Positions 1-6,586 of a stretch of 6,586 bases of DNA are shown one piece after another. The stretch lies in the NCBI RefSeq assembly GCF_039768865.1, contig NZ_JBDMZQ010000122.1. One strand, written 5' to 3'. Source of the stretch: Wenyingzhuangia sp039768865. Lineage in GTDB: Bacteria; Bacteroidota; Bacteroidia; Flavobacteriales; Flavobacteriaceae. The number at the start of each line of letters is the position of its first letter. Position 1 is the stretch's first letter. Under the pieces are notes generated by a model, which did not search any database, was not told the origin of the DNA, and saw only the letters and a program-made list of their open reading frames with translations. A program made the translations under genes and the position numbers.

Positions 1-1764
1 ATGTTTACTGCCAATCCAACAATTGTCAAGCAAGCCAAACCGATAAAGTCATTGTCCTACAGCGAAGCTATGGAATTGTCCCATTTTGGAGCTTCGGTTT
101 TATATCCACCAACTGTGCAGCCTGTCATGAGCAAAAACATACCTCTTTATATAAAAAATACTTTTCATCCTGAGGATGAGGGTTCTTTTATAACAAATGA
201 GAGTATAAATAGCGAAGAGGTTGTAAAAGGAATTAGTCATATTGATAACATTGCCCTAGCTACTTTAGAAGGAAATGGGATGATTGGTATTTTGGGGGTA
301 TCAAAAAGATTATTTAGTGCCTTGTCTGAAAGACAGGTAAATGTAATCTTGATTACTCAAGCATCTTCCGAACATTCTATCTGTATCGCAATTGATGGAG
401 ATGAAGTTGAGAAAGCCGAAAGAGCAATTCAAGATGAATTTGCCTATGAAATTAGTCTAGGTAAAATAGATCCTTTACATATAAAAACGAAGATGTCTAT
501 TGTTGCCATCGTGGGAGAAGAAATGAAAAGTCATCAAGGAATTAGTGGTAGAATGTTTAGTGCATTAGGAAAAGATAATGTCAATATTCACGCGATTGCC
601 CAAGGTGCATCTGAAAGAAACATTTCGACTGTGATTGATTCTAAAAATGTGAAAAAAGCTTTGAATGGTTTGCATGCTGAATTCTTCCAAGGACATATAA
701 CAAAGTTGAATCTCTTTGTAGTAGGAGTCGGTAATGTGGGTGCTAAGTTGCTTGAACAGATAGAGAAACAGAAAGCGTATTTATTAAATAAGTTACAGTT
801 AAGTATTGAAGTTGTTGGAATGGCAAATTCCAAAAAGATGATGTTCAATAAAAATGGAATTGATATTTCTGCGAACTGGAAACAAAATCTAATTGAAAAT
901 GGAGAAGAATTAGATTTAGATTTATTTCACGAATACGTCAAAGAAATGAATTTAATAAACAGTGTTTTTGTAGACAATACTGCAAATGCGGACATTGCTG
1001 GCTTGTATGCTAGTTATTTAAAAGAGAGTGTAGGGGTAGTTACTTGTAACAAAATTGCTGCATCTTCAGAATATAGTGTCTATGCTGGATTGAAGAAAAT
1101 AGCACAAGAGTACAATGCCCCTTACTTATTTGAAACGAATGTTGGAGCAGGCTTACCTATCATCAATACCTTGAACAACTTGGTGCAATCTGGAGATCAG
1201 ATTTTAAAGATTCAGGCAGTTGCTTCAGGTTCATTAAACTTTATTTTTAACTCGTTTGTAGGTGACGCTAATTTTGCAAAAATTGTTGATGAAGCAGGAG
1301 ATTTAGGGTTTACAGAACCTGATCCAAGAATCGATTTGAGTGGTGTTGACGTGGCTCGTAAAATTTTAATTTTGGCTCGTGAAAGCGGTGCTAAAATGAA
1401 CTTAGAAGACATAGAAAACAAATCGTTTTTGCCAAAATCGAGTTTAGAAGCAGTATCTATTGAAGATTTCAAAAAGACTTTAATTGAGGAAGCAGCCCAT
1501 TTTGATGCTATTAAAGAAAAAGCCGCAGCAAACAATGCCGAGCTTAAATACGTAGCTGAATTTGTGGGTGGAAAAGCAAATGTTTCTTTACAAGAAGTAG
1601 ATAGTAAACATCCATTTTCTAACTTGCAGGGAAGCGATAATATTGTACTTTTTTTCACAGAAAGGTATCCGGAGTATCCACTGATTATTAAAGGTGCAGG
1701 AGCTGGAGCAGATGTTACTGCTTCTGGTATTTTTGCAGATATCATCAGAATTGGAAAAGGATAA
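1..1764 (+). CDS. thrA: Bifunctional aspartokinase / homoserine dehydrogenase, C-terminal 587 residues (5' end outside window)
   Basis: Cytoplasmic enzyme for the first step (aspartate to aspartyl-phosphate) and the third step (aspartate semialdehyde to homoserine) of threonine synthesis. The ATG at base 1 is internal: residues 1-60 match the end of the aspartokinase domain, and family members have about 815 residues, so roughly 230 residues including the kinase N-terminus lie upstream. Two ACT domains follow (about 74-155 and 162-235), with Q120 in ITQASSEHS and Q201 in IAQGASERN at the positions of the threonine-binding glutamines of plant AK-HSDH. The homoserine dehydrogenase part has the nucleotide motif GVGNVG (242-247), CNK (349-351), NVGAGLP (380-386), SGSLNFIF (409-416) and TEPDPR...GVDVARK. 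In the last block E439, D450 and K454 have the spacing of yeast E208, D219 and K223. No frameshift or missing key residue is seen. It is followed by thrB after 61 bp. The identification is firm. Threonine feedback is inferred from the ACT residues. Confidence 0.97.
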   Translation: MFTANPTIVKQAKPIKSLSYSEAMELSHFGASVLYPPTVQPVMSKNIPLYIKNTFHPEDEGSFITNESINSEEVVKGISHIDNIALATLEGNGMIGILGVSKRLFSALSERQVNVILITQASSEHSICIAIDGDEVEKAERAIQDEFAYEISLGKIDPLHIKTKMSIVAIVGEEMKSHQGISGRMFSALGKDNVNIHAIAQGASERNISTVIDSKNVKKALNGLHAEFFQGHITKLNLFVVGVGNVGAKLLEQIEKQKAYLLNKLQLSIEVVGMANSKKMMFNKNGIDISANWKQNLIENGEELDLDLFHEYVKEMNLINSVFVDNTANADIAGLYASYLKESVGVVTCNKIAASSEYSVYAGLKKIAQEYNAPYLFETNVGAGLPIINTLNNLVQSGDQILKIQAVASGSLNFIFNSFVGDANFAKIVDEAGDLGFTEPDPRIDLSGVDVARKILILARESGAKMNLEDIENKSFLPKSSLEAVSIEDFKKTLIEEAAHFDAIKEKAAANNAELKYVAEFVGGKANVSLQEVDSKHPFSNLQGSDNIVLFFTERYPEYPLIIKGAGAGADVTASGIFADIIRIGKG

Positions 1765-1769
1765 GTTTG
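1762..1769 (+). promoter_or_regulatory. Possible internal -7 box (TAAGTTTG) for thrB, overlapping the thrA stop codon
   Basis: TAAGTTTG matches the Bacteroidota -7 consensus TAnnTTTG exactly, and its first three bases are the thrA stop codon TAA. A start about 7 nt downstream, near 1776, would leave a leader of about 50 nt before thrB. The nearest upstream -33-like TTG (1733-1735) is 26 nt away, longer than the usual spacing of roughly 17-23 nt. A six-base match of this kind also occurs by chance in A/T-rich DNA. It is at best a weak secondary promoter inside the operon. Confidence 0.25.
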
Positions 1770-1797
1770 GTCTAGCCTTTAGCAGCTTTGCTGGTGT

Positions 1798-1820
1798 CAA
1801 AAGCTAAAACCCAAAAGCTA
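1798..1820 (+). repeat. 9-bp direct repeat CAAAAGCTA in the thrA-thrB spacer
   Basis: CAAAAGCTA occurs at 1798-1806 and again at 1812-1820, one start 14 bp after the other, ending 5 bp before the thrB ATG. Just upstream, CAGC (1783-1786) and GCTG (1790-1793) could form a small hairpin with a TTT loop, and TTTAGC (1778-1783) could alternatively pair with GCTAAA (1803-1808). No T run follows, so this is not a terminator. It could be leader structure, an operator-like repeat or simple spacer drift. The sequence does not decide between these. Confidence 0.35.
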
Positions 1821-1825
1821 TTAAA

Positions 1826-2752
1826 ATGAATGAAATAAAATTATTTTGCCCAGGTACTATTGCAAATGTTTCTTGTGGTTTTGATGTACTAGGCCTTTGC
1901 TTATCTACTACTGGAGATCAGATGGTGGTTCGTAAAGTAGAAACTCCGGGGGTGAAAATAACAAAAATTGTAGGTCAAGATTTGCCATTGGCTACAGAAA
2001 AAAATGTTGCTGGTGTGGCAGTGTTGTCCATGTTGGAAAAGCTAAACAACAACACCGATGGTTTTGAAATTGAAATATACAAAAACATCAAACCAGGAAG
2101 TGGAATCGGAAGTTCTGCCGCGAGTAGTGCTGGTGCTGTTTACGGTGTTAACGAATTGTTAGGAAAACCTTTTAGCAATCACGATTTGATAACGTTTGCG
2201 ATGAAAGGCGAGGAATTAGCAAGTGGTGTTCCCCATGCAGACAATGTAGCCCCTGCATTATTAGGAGGGTTTACTTTGGTGCGTTCTACTGCACCTTTGG
2301 ATGTGATAAAATTAAACACTCCCTCACAATTATACGCAACTGTTATTCATCCACAAATAGAAGTAAAAACGGCAGATGCACGTCAAATTTTAAAAAGTAA
2401 CTTAAGATTAAAAACAGCGATCAAACAATGGGGCAATATCGGTGCTTTAGTTAGTGCATTGTATACCGAAGATTATGAGTTGTTGTCTCGCTCTTTGCAG
2501 GATGACATCATAGAGCCGATTCGATCTATTTTGATACCAGCATTTGATCTTGTTAAGGAGGAATCTAAAAAAGCAGGTGCATTGGGTTCAGGTATATCAG
2601 GATCAGGACCTTCTATTTTTGCTTTGAGCAAAGGGGAAGCAACTGCCTTAAAAGTAGCTGAGGCTATGAAAAAGGTTTATGATAAAGTAGGGGTTTCTTA
2701 TGATGTGCATATTTCCAAAATTAATGACCAAGGAATTAAAATAATAGAATAA
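1826..2752 (+). CDS. thrB: Homoserine kinase (GHMP kinase family)
   Basis: Cytoplasmic kinase that phosphorylates homoserine with ATP to O-phosphohomoserine, the substrate of ThrC encoded next door. The 308 residues match the family length (310 in E. coli) and show the GHMP motifs in order: an N-terminal substrate block CPGTIANVSCGFDVLG (8-23), the glycine/serine-rich ATP loop PGSGIGSSAASSA (90-102), HADNVAPALLGG (137-148), and the C-terminal glycine-rich block GALGSGISGSGPS (251-263). The ATG at 1826 is chosen because the protein then begins directly with the conserved N-terminal strand. The leader is A-rich and has no Shine-Dalgarno sequence. The gene sits 61 bp after thrA and 89 bp before thrC in the same direction, so it is probably co-transcribed with both. 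A possible extra -7 box overlaps the thrA stop. Nothing is odd in the protein. Confidence 0.97.
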   Translation: MNEIKLFCPGTIANVSCGFDVLGLCLSTTGDQMVVRKVETPGVKITKIVGQDLPLATEKNVAGVAVLSMLEKLNNNTDGFEIEIYKNIKPGSGIGSSAASSAGAVYGVNELLGKPFSNHDLITFAMKGEELASGVPHADNVAPALLGGFTLVRSTAPLDVIKLNTPSQLYATVIHPQIEVKTADARQILKSNLRLKTAIKQWGNIGALVSALYTEDYELLSRSLQDDIIEPIRSILIPAFDLVKEESKKAGALGSGISGSGPSIFALSKGEATALKVAEAMKKVYDKVGVSYDVHISKINDQGIKIIE

Positions 2753-2762
2753 ATAAAGTCTA

Positions 2763-2807
2763 CTCTTCCTATCTTTTTGACATCAAAACTGAAAAAGAAG
2801 CGGAGGG
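2763..2807 (+). other. Imperfect RNA hairpin in the thrB-thrC spacer, enclosing a GGAGGG tract
   Basis: Bases 2763-2778 can pair with 2792-2807 around a 13-nt loop. The inner part is perfect (TCTTTTT, 2772-2778, against AAAAAGA, 2792-2798). The outer part pairs CTCTTC (2763-2768) with GGAGGG (2802-2807), including two G-U pairs. Two mismatches and a third G-U pair lie in between. No clean T run follows, so it does not look like a terminator. GGAGGG ends 34 nt before the thrC ATG, too far to act as its ribosome binding site. It might be an mRNA processing or stability element, or chance pairing. Confidence 0.3.
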
Positions 2808-2841
2808 TTGAATATTTTAAGTAGATAAAGAAAAAAACAGC

Positions 2842-4140
2842 ATGAAATATTTTAGTTTAAATGAAAATGCCCCTGACGTATCTTTTAGAGATGCAGTAGT
2901 CAATGGTATTGCCCCTGATAGAGGTTTATATTTCCCTGAAAGTATATCACCATTGGCAAAGGAGTTTATAGATAACATAGAAAACTATAGTAATAATGAG
3001 ATTGCCTACGAGGTAATTAAGCAGTTTATTGGTGATGAAATACCAGAACAGGATTTAAAAGAAATTATAGAGGAAACCTTATGCTTTGATTTCCCAATTG
3101 TACCCATTGAAGAAAATATAGGATCCCTAGAGTTATTTCATGGTCCAACAATGGCATTTAAAGACGTGGGTGGGCGTTTTATGGCTCGTTGTCTAGGATA
3201 CTTTAACAAAAAAGAAAAAAACGACAAAGATATCACTGTATTGGTTGCCACATCAGGAGATACCGGAGGGGCAGTTGCTAGTGGTTTTTTGGGAGTTGAA
3301 GGTGTAAAAGTTGTTATTTTATATCCAAGTGGTAAGGTGTCAAACGTACAAGAAAAACAATTGACGACTCTGGGGCAAAACATTACAGCTCTAGAGGTAG
3401 AAGGAGCGTTTGATGATTGTCAAGATATGGTTAAAACTGCTTTTTTAGATCCATCTCTAGCTCCCTATAGAAATTTGACTTCCGCAAACTCTATCAATGT
3501 TGCTCGTTGGTTACCACAAGCTTTTTATTTTTTCTTTGCTTACAAGCAACTAAAAGATAAATCTAAAGACCTTGTGTTTTCTGTACCGAGTGGTAACTTC
3601 GGGAATATCTGTGCGGGTATGATTGGACAAAAGTTAGGACTTCCAATCAAGACATTTGTCACGGGAACAAATGTGAATAAAGTAGTACCTACCTATTTGG
3701 AAACGGGTGAGTATGAACCCAAACCTACGATTCAAACCATTTCCAATGCTATGGATGTTGGTGCTCCAAGTAATTTTATTAGAATAGAGAAACTACATGA
3801 TTTTGATATAAATAAATTGAGAAAAAACTTAAAGGGTTATTCTTACACAGATGATGAAGCCACAAGAGCAATGGGTTATTTATACCAAAAATTCAATTAT
3901 GTAGCAGAACCTCACGGTGCTATTGGGTATTTGGCATTGAAGAATTATTTAAAAACAACAAAAAACACTCAAGGTCTCTTTTTAGAAACAGCACACCCGG
4001 TAAAATTTATGGATGTTTTGTTTGAGGGAGTTGCTGAAACCATAGCCTTACCTGACCAGATAAAGGCTGTCATAGACAAACCAAAAGTATCTATAAAGAT
4101 TTCAGATTATGAAGGTCTAACCGATTTTTTAAAATCTTAA
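2842..4140 (+). CDS. thrC: Threonine synthase (PLP-dependent)
   Basis: Last enzyme of the pathway: converts O-phosphohomoserine from ThrB to threonine and phosphate in the cytoplasm, using pyridoxal phosphate. The 432 residues match the E. coli-type long family (428). The N-terminal block has NGIAPDRGLYFP (21-32). K107 in HGPTMAFKD (100-108) is the lysine that binds PLP, at the same number as in E. coli ThrC. ATSGDTGGA (136-144), NSINVARWLPQ (216-226) and the cofactor phosphate loop SGNFGN (250-255) follow, and TAHPVKF (383-389) lies near the C-terminus. The ATG at 2842 gives the standard family start (MKYFSL). Its leader is A-rich (AAAGAAAAAAACAGC) without a Shine-Dalgarno sequence. It is the last gene of the thr operon: the terminator hairpin begins 25 bp after the stop codon. 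No abnormal residue or frameshift was seen. Confidence 0.97.
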   Translation: MKYFSLNENAPDVSFRDAVVNGIAPDRGLYFPESISPLAKEFIDNIENYSNNEIAYEVIKQFIGDEIPEQDLKEIIEETLCFDFPIVPIEENIGSLELFHGPTMAFKDVGGRFMARCLGYFNKKEKNDKDITVLVATSGDTGGAVASGFLGVEGVKVVILYPSGKVSNVQEKQLTTLGQNITALEVEGAFDDCQDMVKTAFLDPSLAPYRNLTSANSINVARWLPQAFYFFFAYKQLKDKSKDLVFSVPSGNFGNICAGMIGQKLGLPIKTFVTGTNVNKVVPTYLETGEYEPKPTIQTISNAMDVGAPSNFIRIEKLHDFDINKLRKNLKGYSYTDDEATRAMGYLYQKFNYVAEPHGAIGYLALKNYLKTTKNTQGLFLETAHPVKFMDVLFEGVAETIALPDQIKAVIDKPKVSIKISDYEGLTDFLKS

Positions 4141-4164
4141 TTCAAGTTCTTCAGACAAGATTCT

Positions 4165-4190
4165 AAAATCCCCTTTTTGGGGATTTTTTT
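4165..4190 (+). terminator. Rho-independent terminator of the thr operon
   Basis: AAAATCCCC (4165-4173) and GGGGATTTT (4179-4187) form a perfect 9-bp stem around a five-T loop. The T run is seven bases long (4184-4190), its first four being the end of the stem, and more T-rich sequence follows. It starts 25 bp after the thrC stop and should separate thrABC from gcvT. Because the stem is flanked by A bases on one side and T bases on the other, it could also act weakly on the opposite strand, but no convergent gene is present. Confidence 0.9.
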
Positions 4191-4193
4191 ATT

Positions 4194-4201
4194 TATTTTT
4201 G
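4194..4201 (+). promoter_or_regulatory. Probable -7 promoter element (TATTTTTG) for gcvT-rmuC
   Basis: TATTTTTG matches the Bacteroidota -7 consensus TAnnTTTG exactly and begins three bases after the terminator T run. A start about 7 nt downstream (near 4208) would give a leader of only about 12 nt before the gcvT ATG at 4220. No -33 TTG lies at the usual spacing of about 17-23 nt: the nearest (4177-4179, inside the terminator loop and stem) is only 14 nt away. The position between a terminator and a gene start supports it, but the T-rich context raises the chance of an accidental match. Confidence 0.45.
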
Positions 4202-4219
4202 TTAAACATATATATAAAA

Positions 4220-5302
4220 ATGAAAAATACAGCACTTACTCATATACACGAAAAACTAGGGGCTAAGATGGTACCATTTGCAGGTTTTAATATGCCTGTA
4301 CAGTATGAAGGCGTTAAAAAAGAGCATCAAACCGTAAGGAATGCAGTTGGTGTTTTTGATGTGTCTCATATGGGAGAGTTTTTGCTTGAAGGAAAAAATG
4401 CTTTAGCACTGATTCAAAAAATAAGCTCGAATGATGCCAGTAAATTAGCTGTAGGAGATGCTCAATATGCATGTATGCCTAATGAAATAGGAGGAATTGT
4501 TGATGATTTATTGATCTATCGTTTAAAAGAAGAATTATACATGTTGGTTGTCAACGCTTCTAATATTGAAAAAGATTGGGACTGGATAGAAAAGCAAAAC
4601 AATTTGAACGTTTCGATGAGAAATCTTTCAGATGTTTACTCGCTTTTAGCTATTCAAGGACCGAAAGCGGTTGATGCCTTACAGAGTTTGACAACAGTTG
4701 ATTTGTTATCCATACCTTTCTATAAGTTTGAGGTAGGAAATTTTGCTGGGTGTGAAAATGTCATCATCTCAGCAACAGGGTATACAGGTTCGGGGGGCTT
4801 TGAAATTTATTGTACAAATGACGAAGTTGCTCAAATTTGGGAAAGTGTATTTGAAGCAGGATCGGATTATGGAATACAGCCTATTGGATTAGCAGCACGT
4901 GACACTTTACGATTAGAAATGGGTTATTGTCTCTATGGTAACGACATCAATGATACTAGTTCACCTATTGAAGCAGGTCTGGGCTGGGTAACTAAATTCA
5001 ACAAAGAATTCACAAACAAAGAAAAGATTGAAACTCAAAAGAGAGAAGGGGTCAAAAAAAAATTAGTAGGGTTTGAAATTTTAGAGAAAGGGATTGCAAG
5101 GAAAGATTATCCAATTGTTAATGTTCATGGAGATGGAGTTGGTATTGTTACTTCAGGGACAATGTCACCAAGTTTAAATAAAGCCATTGGATTAGGGTAT
5201 GTTAGGAGTGAATTTTCTAAATTTAATGATGAAATCTACATTCAAGTCAGAAAGAAGCAAATTAAAGCTAAAATTGTAAAACTACCTTTTTACAAAGGAT
5301 AA
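4220..5302 (+). CDS. gcvT: Aminomethyltransferase, T protein of the glycine cleavage system
   Basis: Moves the aminomethyl carbon from the lipoyl arm of GcvH to tetrahydrofolate, giving 5,10-methylene-tetrahydrofolate and ammonia. It works with GcvP, GcvH and lipoamide dehydrogenase, none of which is in this window. The 360 residues match the family. Visible motifs are the opening TALTHIHEKLGAKMVPFAGF (4-23), FDVSHMGE (46-53), GGIVDDLLIYR (91-101) with the D95-D96 pair that includes the conserved catalytic aspartate region, GYTGSGGFEIY (187-197), AARDTLRLEMGY (225-236), SGTMSPSLNKAIGLGYV (312-328) and a C-terminal PFYK (356-359). The family's common GYTGE has S at the last position; similar substitutions occur in Bacteroidota as far as I recall. 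The frame is open back to a TTG at 4199, but the ATG at 4220 is preferred because it gives the normal N-terminus and the TTG overlaps the -7 element. rmuC follows after 14 bp. Confidence 0.96.
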   Translation: MKNTALTHIHEKLGAKMVPFAGFNMPVQYEGVKKEHQTVRNAVGVFDVSHMGEFLLEGKNALALIQKISSNDASKLAVGDAQYACMPNEIGGIVDDLLIYRLKEELYMLVVNASNIEKDWDWIEKQNNLNVSMRNLSDVYSLLAIQGPKAVDALQSLTTVDLLSIPFYKFEVGNFAGCENVIISATGYTGSGGFEIYCTNDEVAQIWESVFEAGSDYGIQPIGLAARDTLRLEMGYCLYGNDINDTSSPIEAGLGWVTKFNKEFTNKEKIETQKREGVKKKLVGFEILEKGIARKDYPIVNVHGDGVGIVTSGTMSPSLNKAIGLGYVRSEFSKFNDEIYIQVRKKQIKAKIVKLPFYKG

Positions 5303-5316
5303 TCAAGAATTAAAAT

Positions 5317-6586
5317 ATGGAAATGATCTATGTGTTATTAAATTTATTGTTGGGAGGAGCTTTTGGTTTTGTCATTGCAAAAAAAATAAGTGGTTTACAA
5401 GCAGATAAACATCTATCTAATACTCAGGAAAAAATCAATTTACTTCAAAAGGAAAAAGACCTTTACGAAGAAAGAGCCGAAGAAAAAATTTCCAGTTTGG
5501 AGTTGTTATTGATAGAAAACAAACAAGAGCAACAAAGACTTTTAGAGGAGGCAAAAAAAGAATTAGAAACGTTAAGAAATCAAAAAGAATCTCAATTGAG
5601 TAATTTGGGAGAGGAAAAACAAGCTATTGCAGTTGCTCTAGAAAGAGCCAACGCAAAAGTGGAAGAAATCACAAAAGATTTAAAAGAAAATAAAAATGAA
5701 ATAGAAAAACTGCAAGAAAAGTTTACCAAAGAATTTGAAAACCTTGCCAATAAAATATTAGAAGAGAAATCTAAAACTTTTTCTACTCAAAATCAGAAAA
5801 ACATTACTGATATTTTAAAACCATTACAGGATAAAATACAGTCTTTTGAAAAGAAAGTTGAAGACACTAATAAAGAAGGTATTGAGAGAAATTCAACTCT
5901 GAAAGCACAAATTGAAAGTTTAAGGCACTTAAACAATCAGATGAATAAGGATGCAGAGAACTTGACTAGAGCCTTAAAAGGCGATAGTAAAACTCAGGGG
6001 AACTGGGGTGAAATGATTTTAGAACGAGTTCTTGAAAAATCTGGTTTAGAAAAGGGCAGAGAATATGAATTAGAAAAAAGTTTTGATACAGATATAGAAT
6101 CCAAAACTCGATTAAGACCAGATGTCATCATCAATTTACCCGAAAACAGAAAAATGATTGTCGATTCAAAGGTGACATTAACAGCTTACGAAAAATTAGT
6201 GAACTGCCAAGATGAGACAGAACAATTACAATACACCAAAGAGCACTTATTGTCATTAAATAGACACATCGAACAATTGAGTGCTAAGAAATACTCAGAA
6301 TTATATCAAATAGCATCACCAGATTTCGTACTGATGTTTATTCCTATTGAACCCGCATTTGCTTTGGCCTTAGAACAAGATAATGATTTGTATAATAAAG
6401 CATTCGTCAAAAATATTGTTATTGTAACACCAAGTACTTTATTGGCTACTTTGCGAACTATCGAGAGCATGTGGAAAAATGAAAAACAACAAAAGAATGC
6501 ACTTGAGATTGCCACGCAAGCAACTCGCCTTTATGAACAATTTGTATCTCTTACAGAAGAATTGATTAAATTAGGAAAACAATTAA
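5317..6586 (+). CDS. rmuC: RmuC family DNA recombination protein, first 423 residues (3' end outside window)
   Basis: The reading frame is open from the ATG at 5317 to the last base with no stop, so the C-terminus is missing; E. coli RmuC has 475 residues, so perhaps 30-60 are lost. Residues 4-21 form one hydrophobic segment, probably a membrane anchor. Residues about 27-220 are rich in E, K, Q and L and have a long coiled-coil character. The conserved RmuC domain follows: GNWGE (228-232), RLRPDVIINLP (265-275), VDSKVTL (282-288), SPDFVLMFIPIEPAF (334-348) and VTPSTLLATLRTI (370-382). E232, D269, D283 and K285 fit the PD-(D/E)xK nuclease-like pattern proposed for this family. In E. coli, loss of rmuC raises inversion between short inverted repeats; the biochemical activity is not settled. 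A second ATG two codons in (5323) is an equally possible start. With only 14 bp after gcvT, co-transcription is likely. Confidence 0.94.
   Translation, partial: MEMIYVLLNLLLGGAFGFVIAKKISGLQADKHLSNTQEKINLLQKEKDLYEERAEEKISSLELLLIENKQEQQRLLEEAKKELETLRNQKESQLSNLGEEKQAIAVALERANAKVEEITKDLKENKNEIEKLQEKFTKEFENLANKILEEKSKTFSTQNQKNITDILKPLQDKIQSFEKKVEDTNKEGIERNSTLKAQIESLRHLNNQMNKDAENLTRALKGDSKTQGNWGEMILERVLEKSGLEKGREYELEKSFDTDIESKTRLRPDVIINLPENRKMIVDSKVTLTAYEKLVNCQDETEQLQYTKEHLLSLNRHIEQLSAKKYSELYQIASPDFVLMFIPIEPAFALALEQDNDLYNKAFVKNIVIVTPSTLLATLRTIESMWKNEKQQKNALEIATQATRLYEQFVSLTEELIKLGKQL

Noticed and set aside
1212..1745. A 178-codon open frame on the minus strand inside thrA, and similar antisense frames at 588-848, 1588-1800, 3138-3383 and 6306-6515
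   Set aside because: All lie opposite well-conserved coding sequence, their translations show no recognisable family, and none has a promoter or leader of its own. They are by-products of the codon use of the + strand genes.
2770..2779. TATCTTTTTG as a promoter for thrC
   Set aside because: It has two extra bases between TA and TTTG relative to TAnnTTTG, and no TTG lies 17-23 nt upstream.
2802..2807. GGAGGG as the thrC ribosome binding site
   Set aside because: It ends 34 nt before the ATG, and no in-frame start codon lies at a suitable distance from it.
4199..4219. TTG start that would add seven residues to GcvT
   Set aside because: The added residues match no family N-terminus, the TTG overlaps the -7-like element, and the ATG at 4220 gives the standard 360-residue protein.
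5294..5299. AAAGGA as the rmuC ribosome binding site
   Set aside because: It lies inside the gcvT end, 17 nt before the first rmuC ATG and 23 nt before the second, which is too far.
1..6586. Mobile element, CRISPR array, tRNA/rRNA, defence or other novel system
   Set aside because: No transposase or integrase, regularly spaced repeats, terminal inverted repeats or tRNA-like cloverleaf were seen on either strand. Five recognised housekeeping genes account for nearly all of the sequence.

Overview
The window looks like an ordinary chromosomal stretch from a low-GC member of the Bacteroidota, most likely a flavobacterium. The support is: strongly A/T-rich coding and spacer DNA; gene starts without usable Shine-Dalgarno sequences but with A-rich leaders; TAnnTTTG elements, the Bacteroidota -7 promoter consensus, next to gene starts; and protein sequences of the Bacteroidota type. 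The assignment rests on sequence character only. Five genes lie on the + strand and fill almost the whole window. The four gaps are 61, 89, 79 and 14 bp, so no stretch above 300 bp lacks a gene.

Bases 1-4140 are the threonine biosynthesis operon thrA-thrB-thrC. thrA (bifunctional aspartokinase/homoserine dehydrogenase) is cut by the left edge and enters near the end of its kinase domain. Two ACT regulatory domains and a complete homoserine dehydrogenase follow. thrB (homoserine kinase) and thrC (threonine synthase) are complete. Together they take aspartate to threonine, apart from the aspartate-semialdehyde dehydrogenase (asd) step, which is not encoded here. ThrA is predicted to be feedback-inhibited by threonine. 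The operon ends in a clear intrinsic terminator at 4165-4190.

Bases 4194-6586 form a second probable transcription unit. It begins with a -7-like element directly behind the terminator, followed by gcvT (aminomethyltransferase, the T protein of the glycine cleavage system). Only 14 bp later comes rmuC, a membrane-anchored coiled-coil protein with a predicted nuclease-like domain, which runs off the right edge. GcvT needs GcvP, GcvH and a lipoamide dehydrogenase from elsewhere in the genome.

I looked on both strands for mobile elements, CRISPR arrays, tRNA or rRNA genes, toxin-antitoxin or defence genes and unusual fusions, and found none. There is no sign of an undescribed system. The points worth a second look are small regulatory features in the spacers: a terminator-promoter junction, an imperfect hairpin before thrC, and a -7-like box on the thrA stop codon. 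The gcvT-rmuC pairing is also worth checking.
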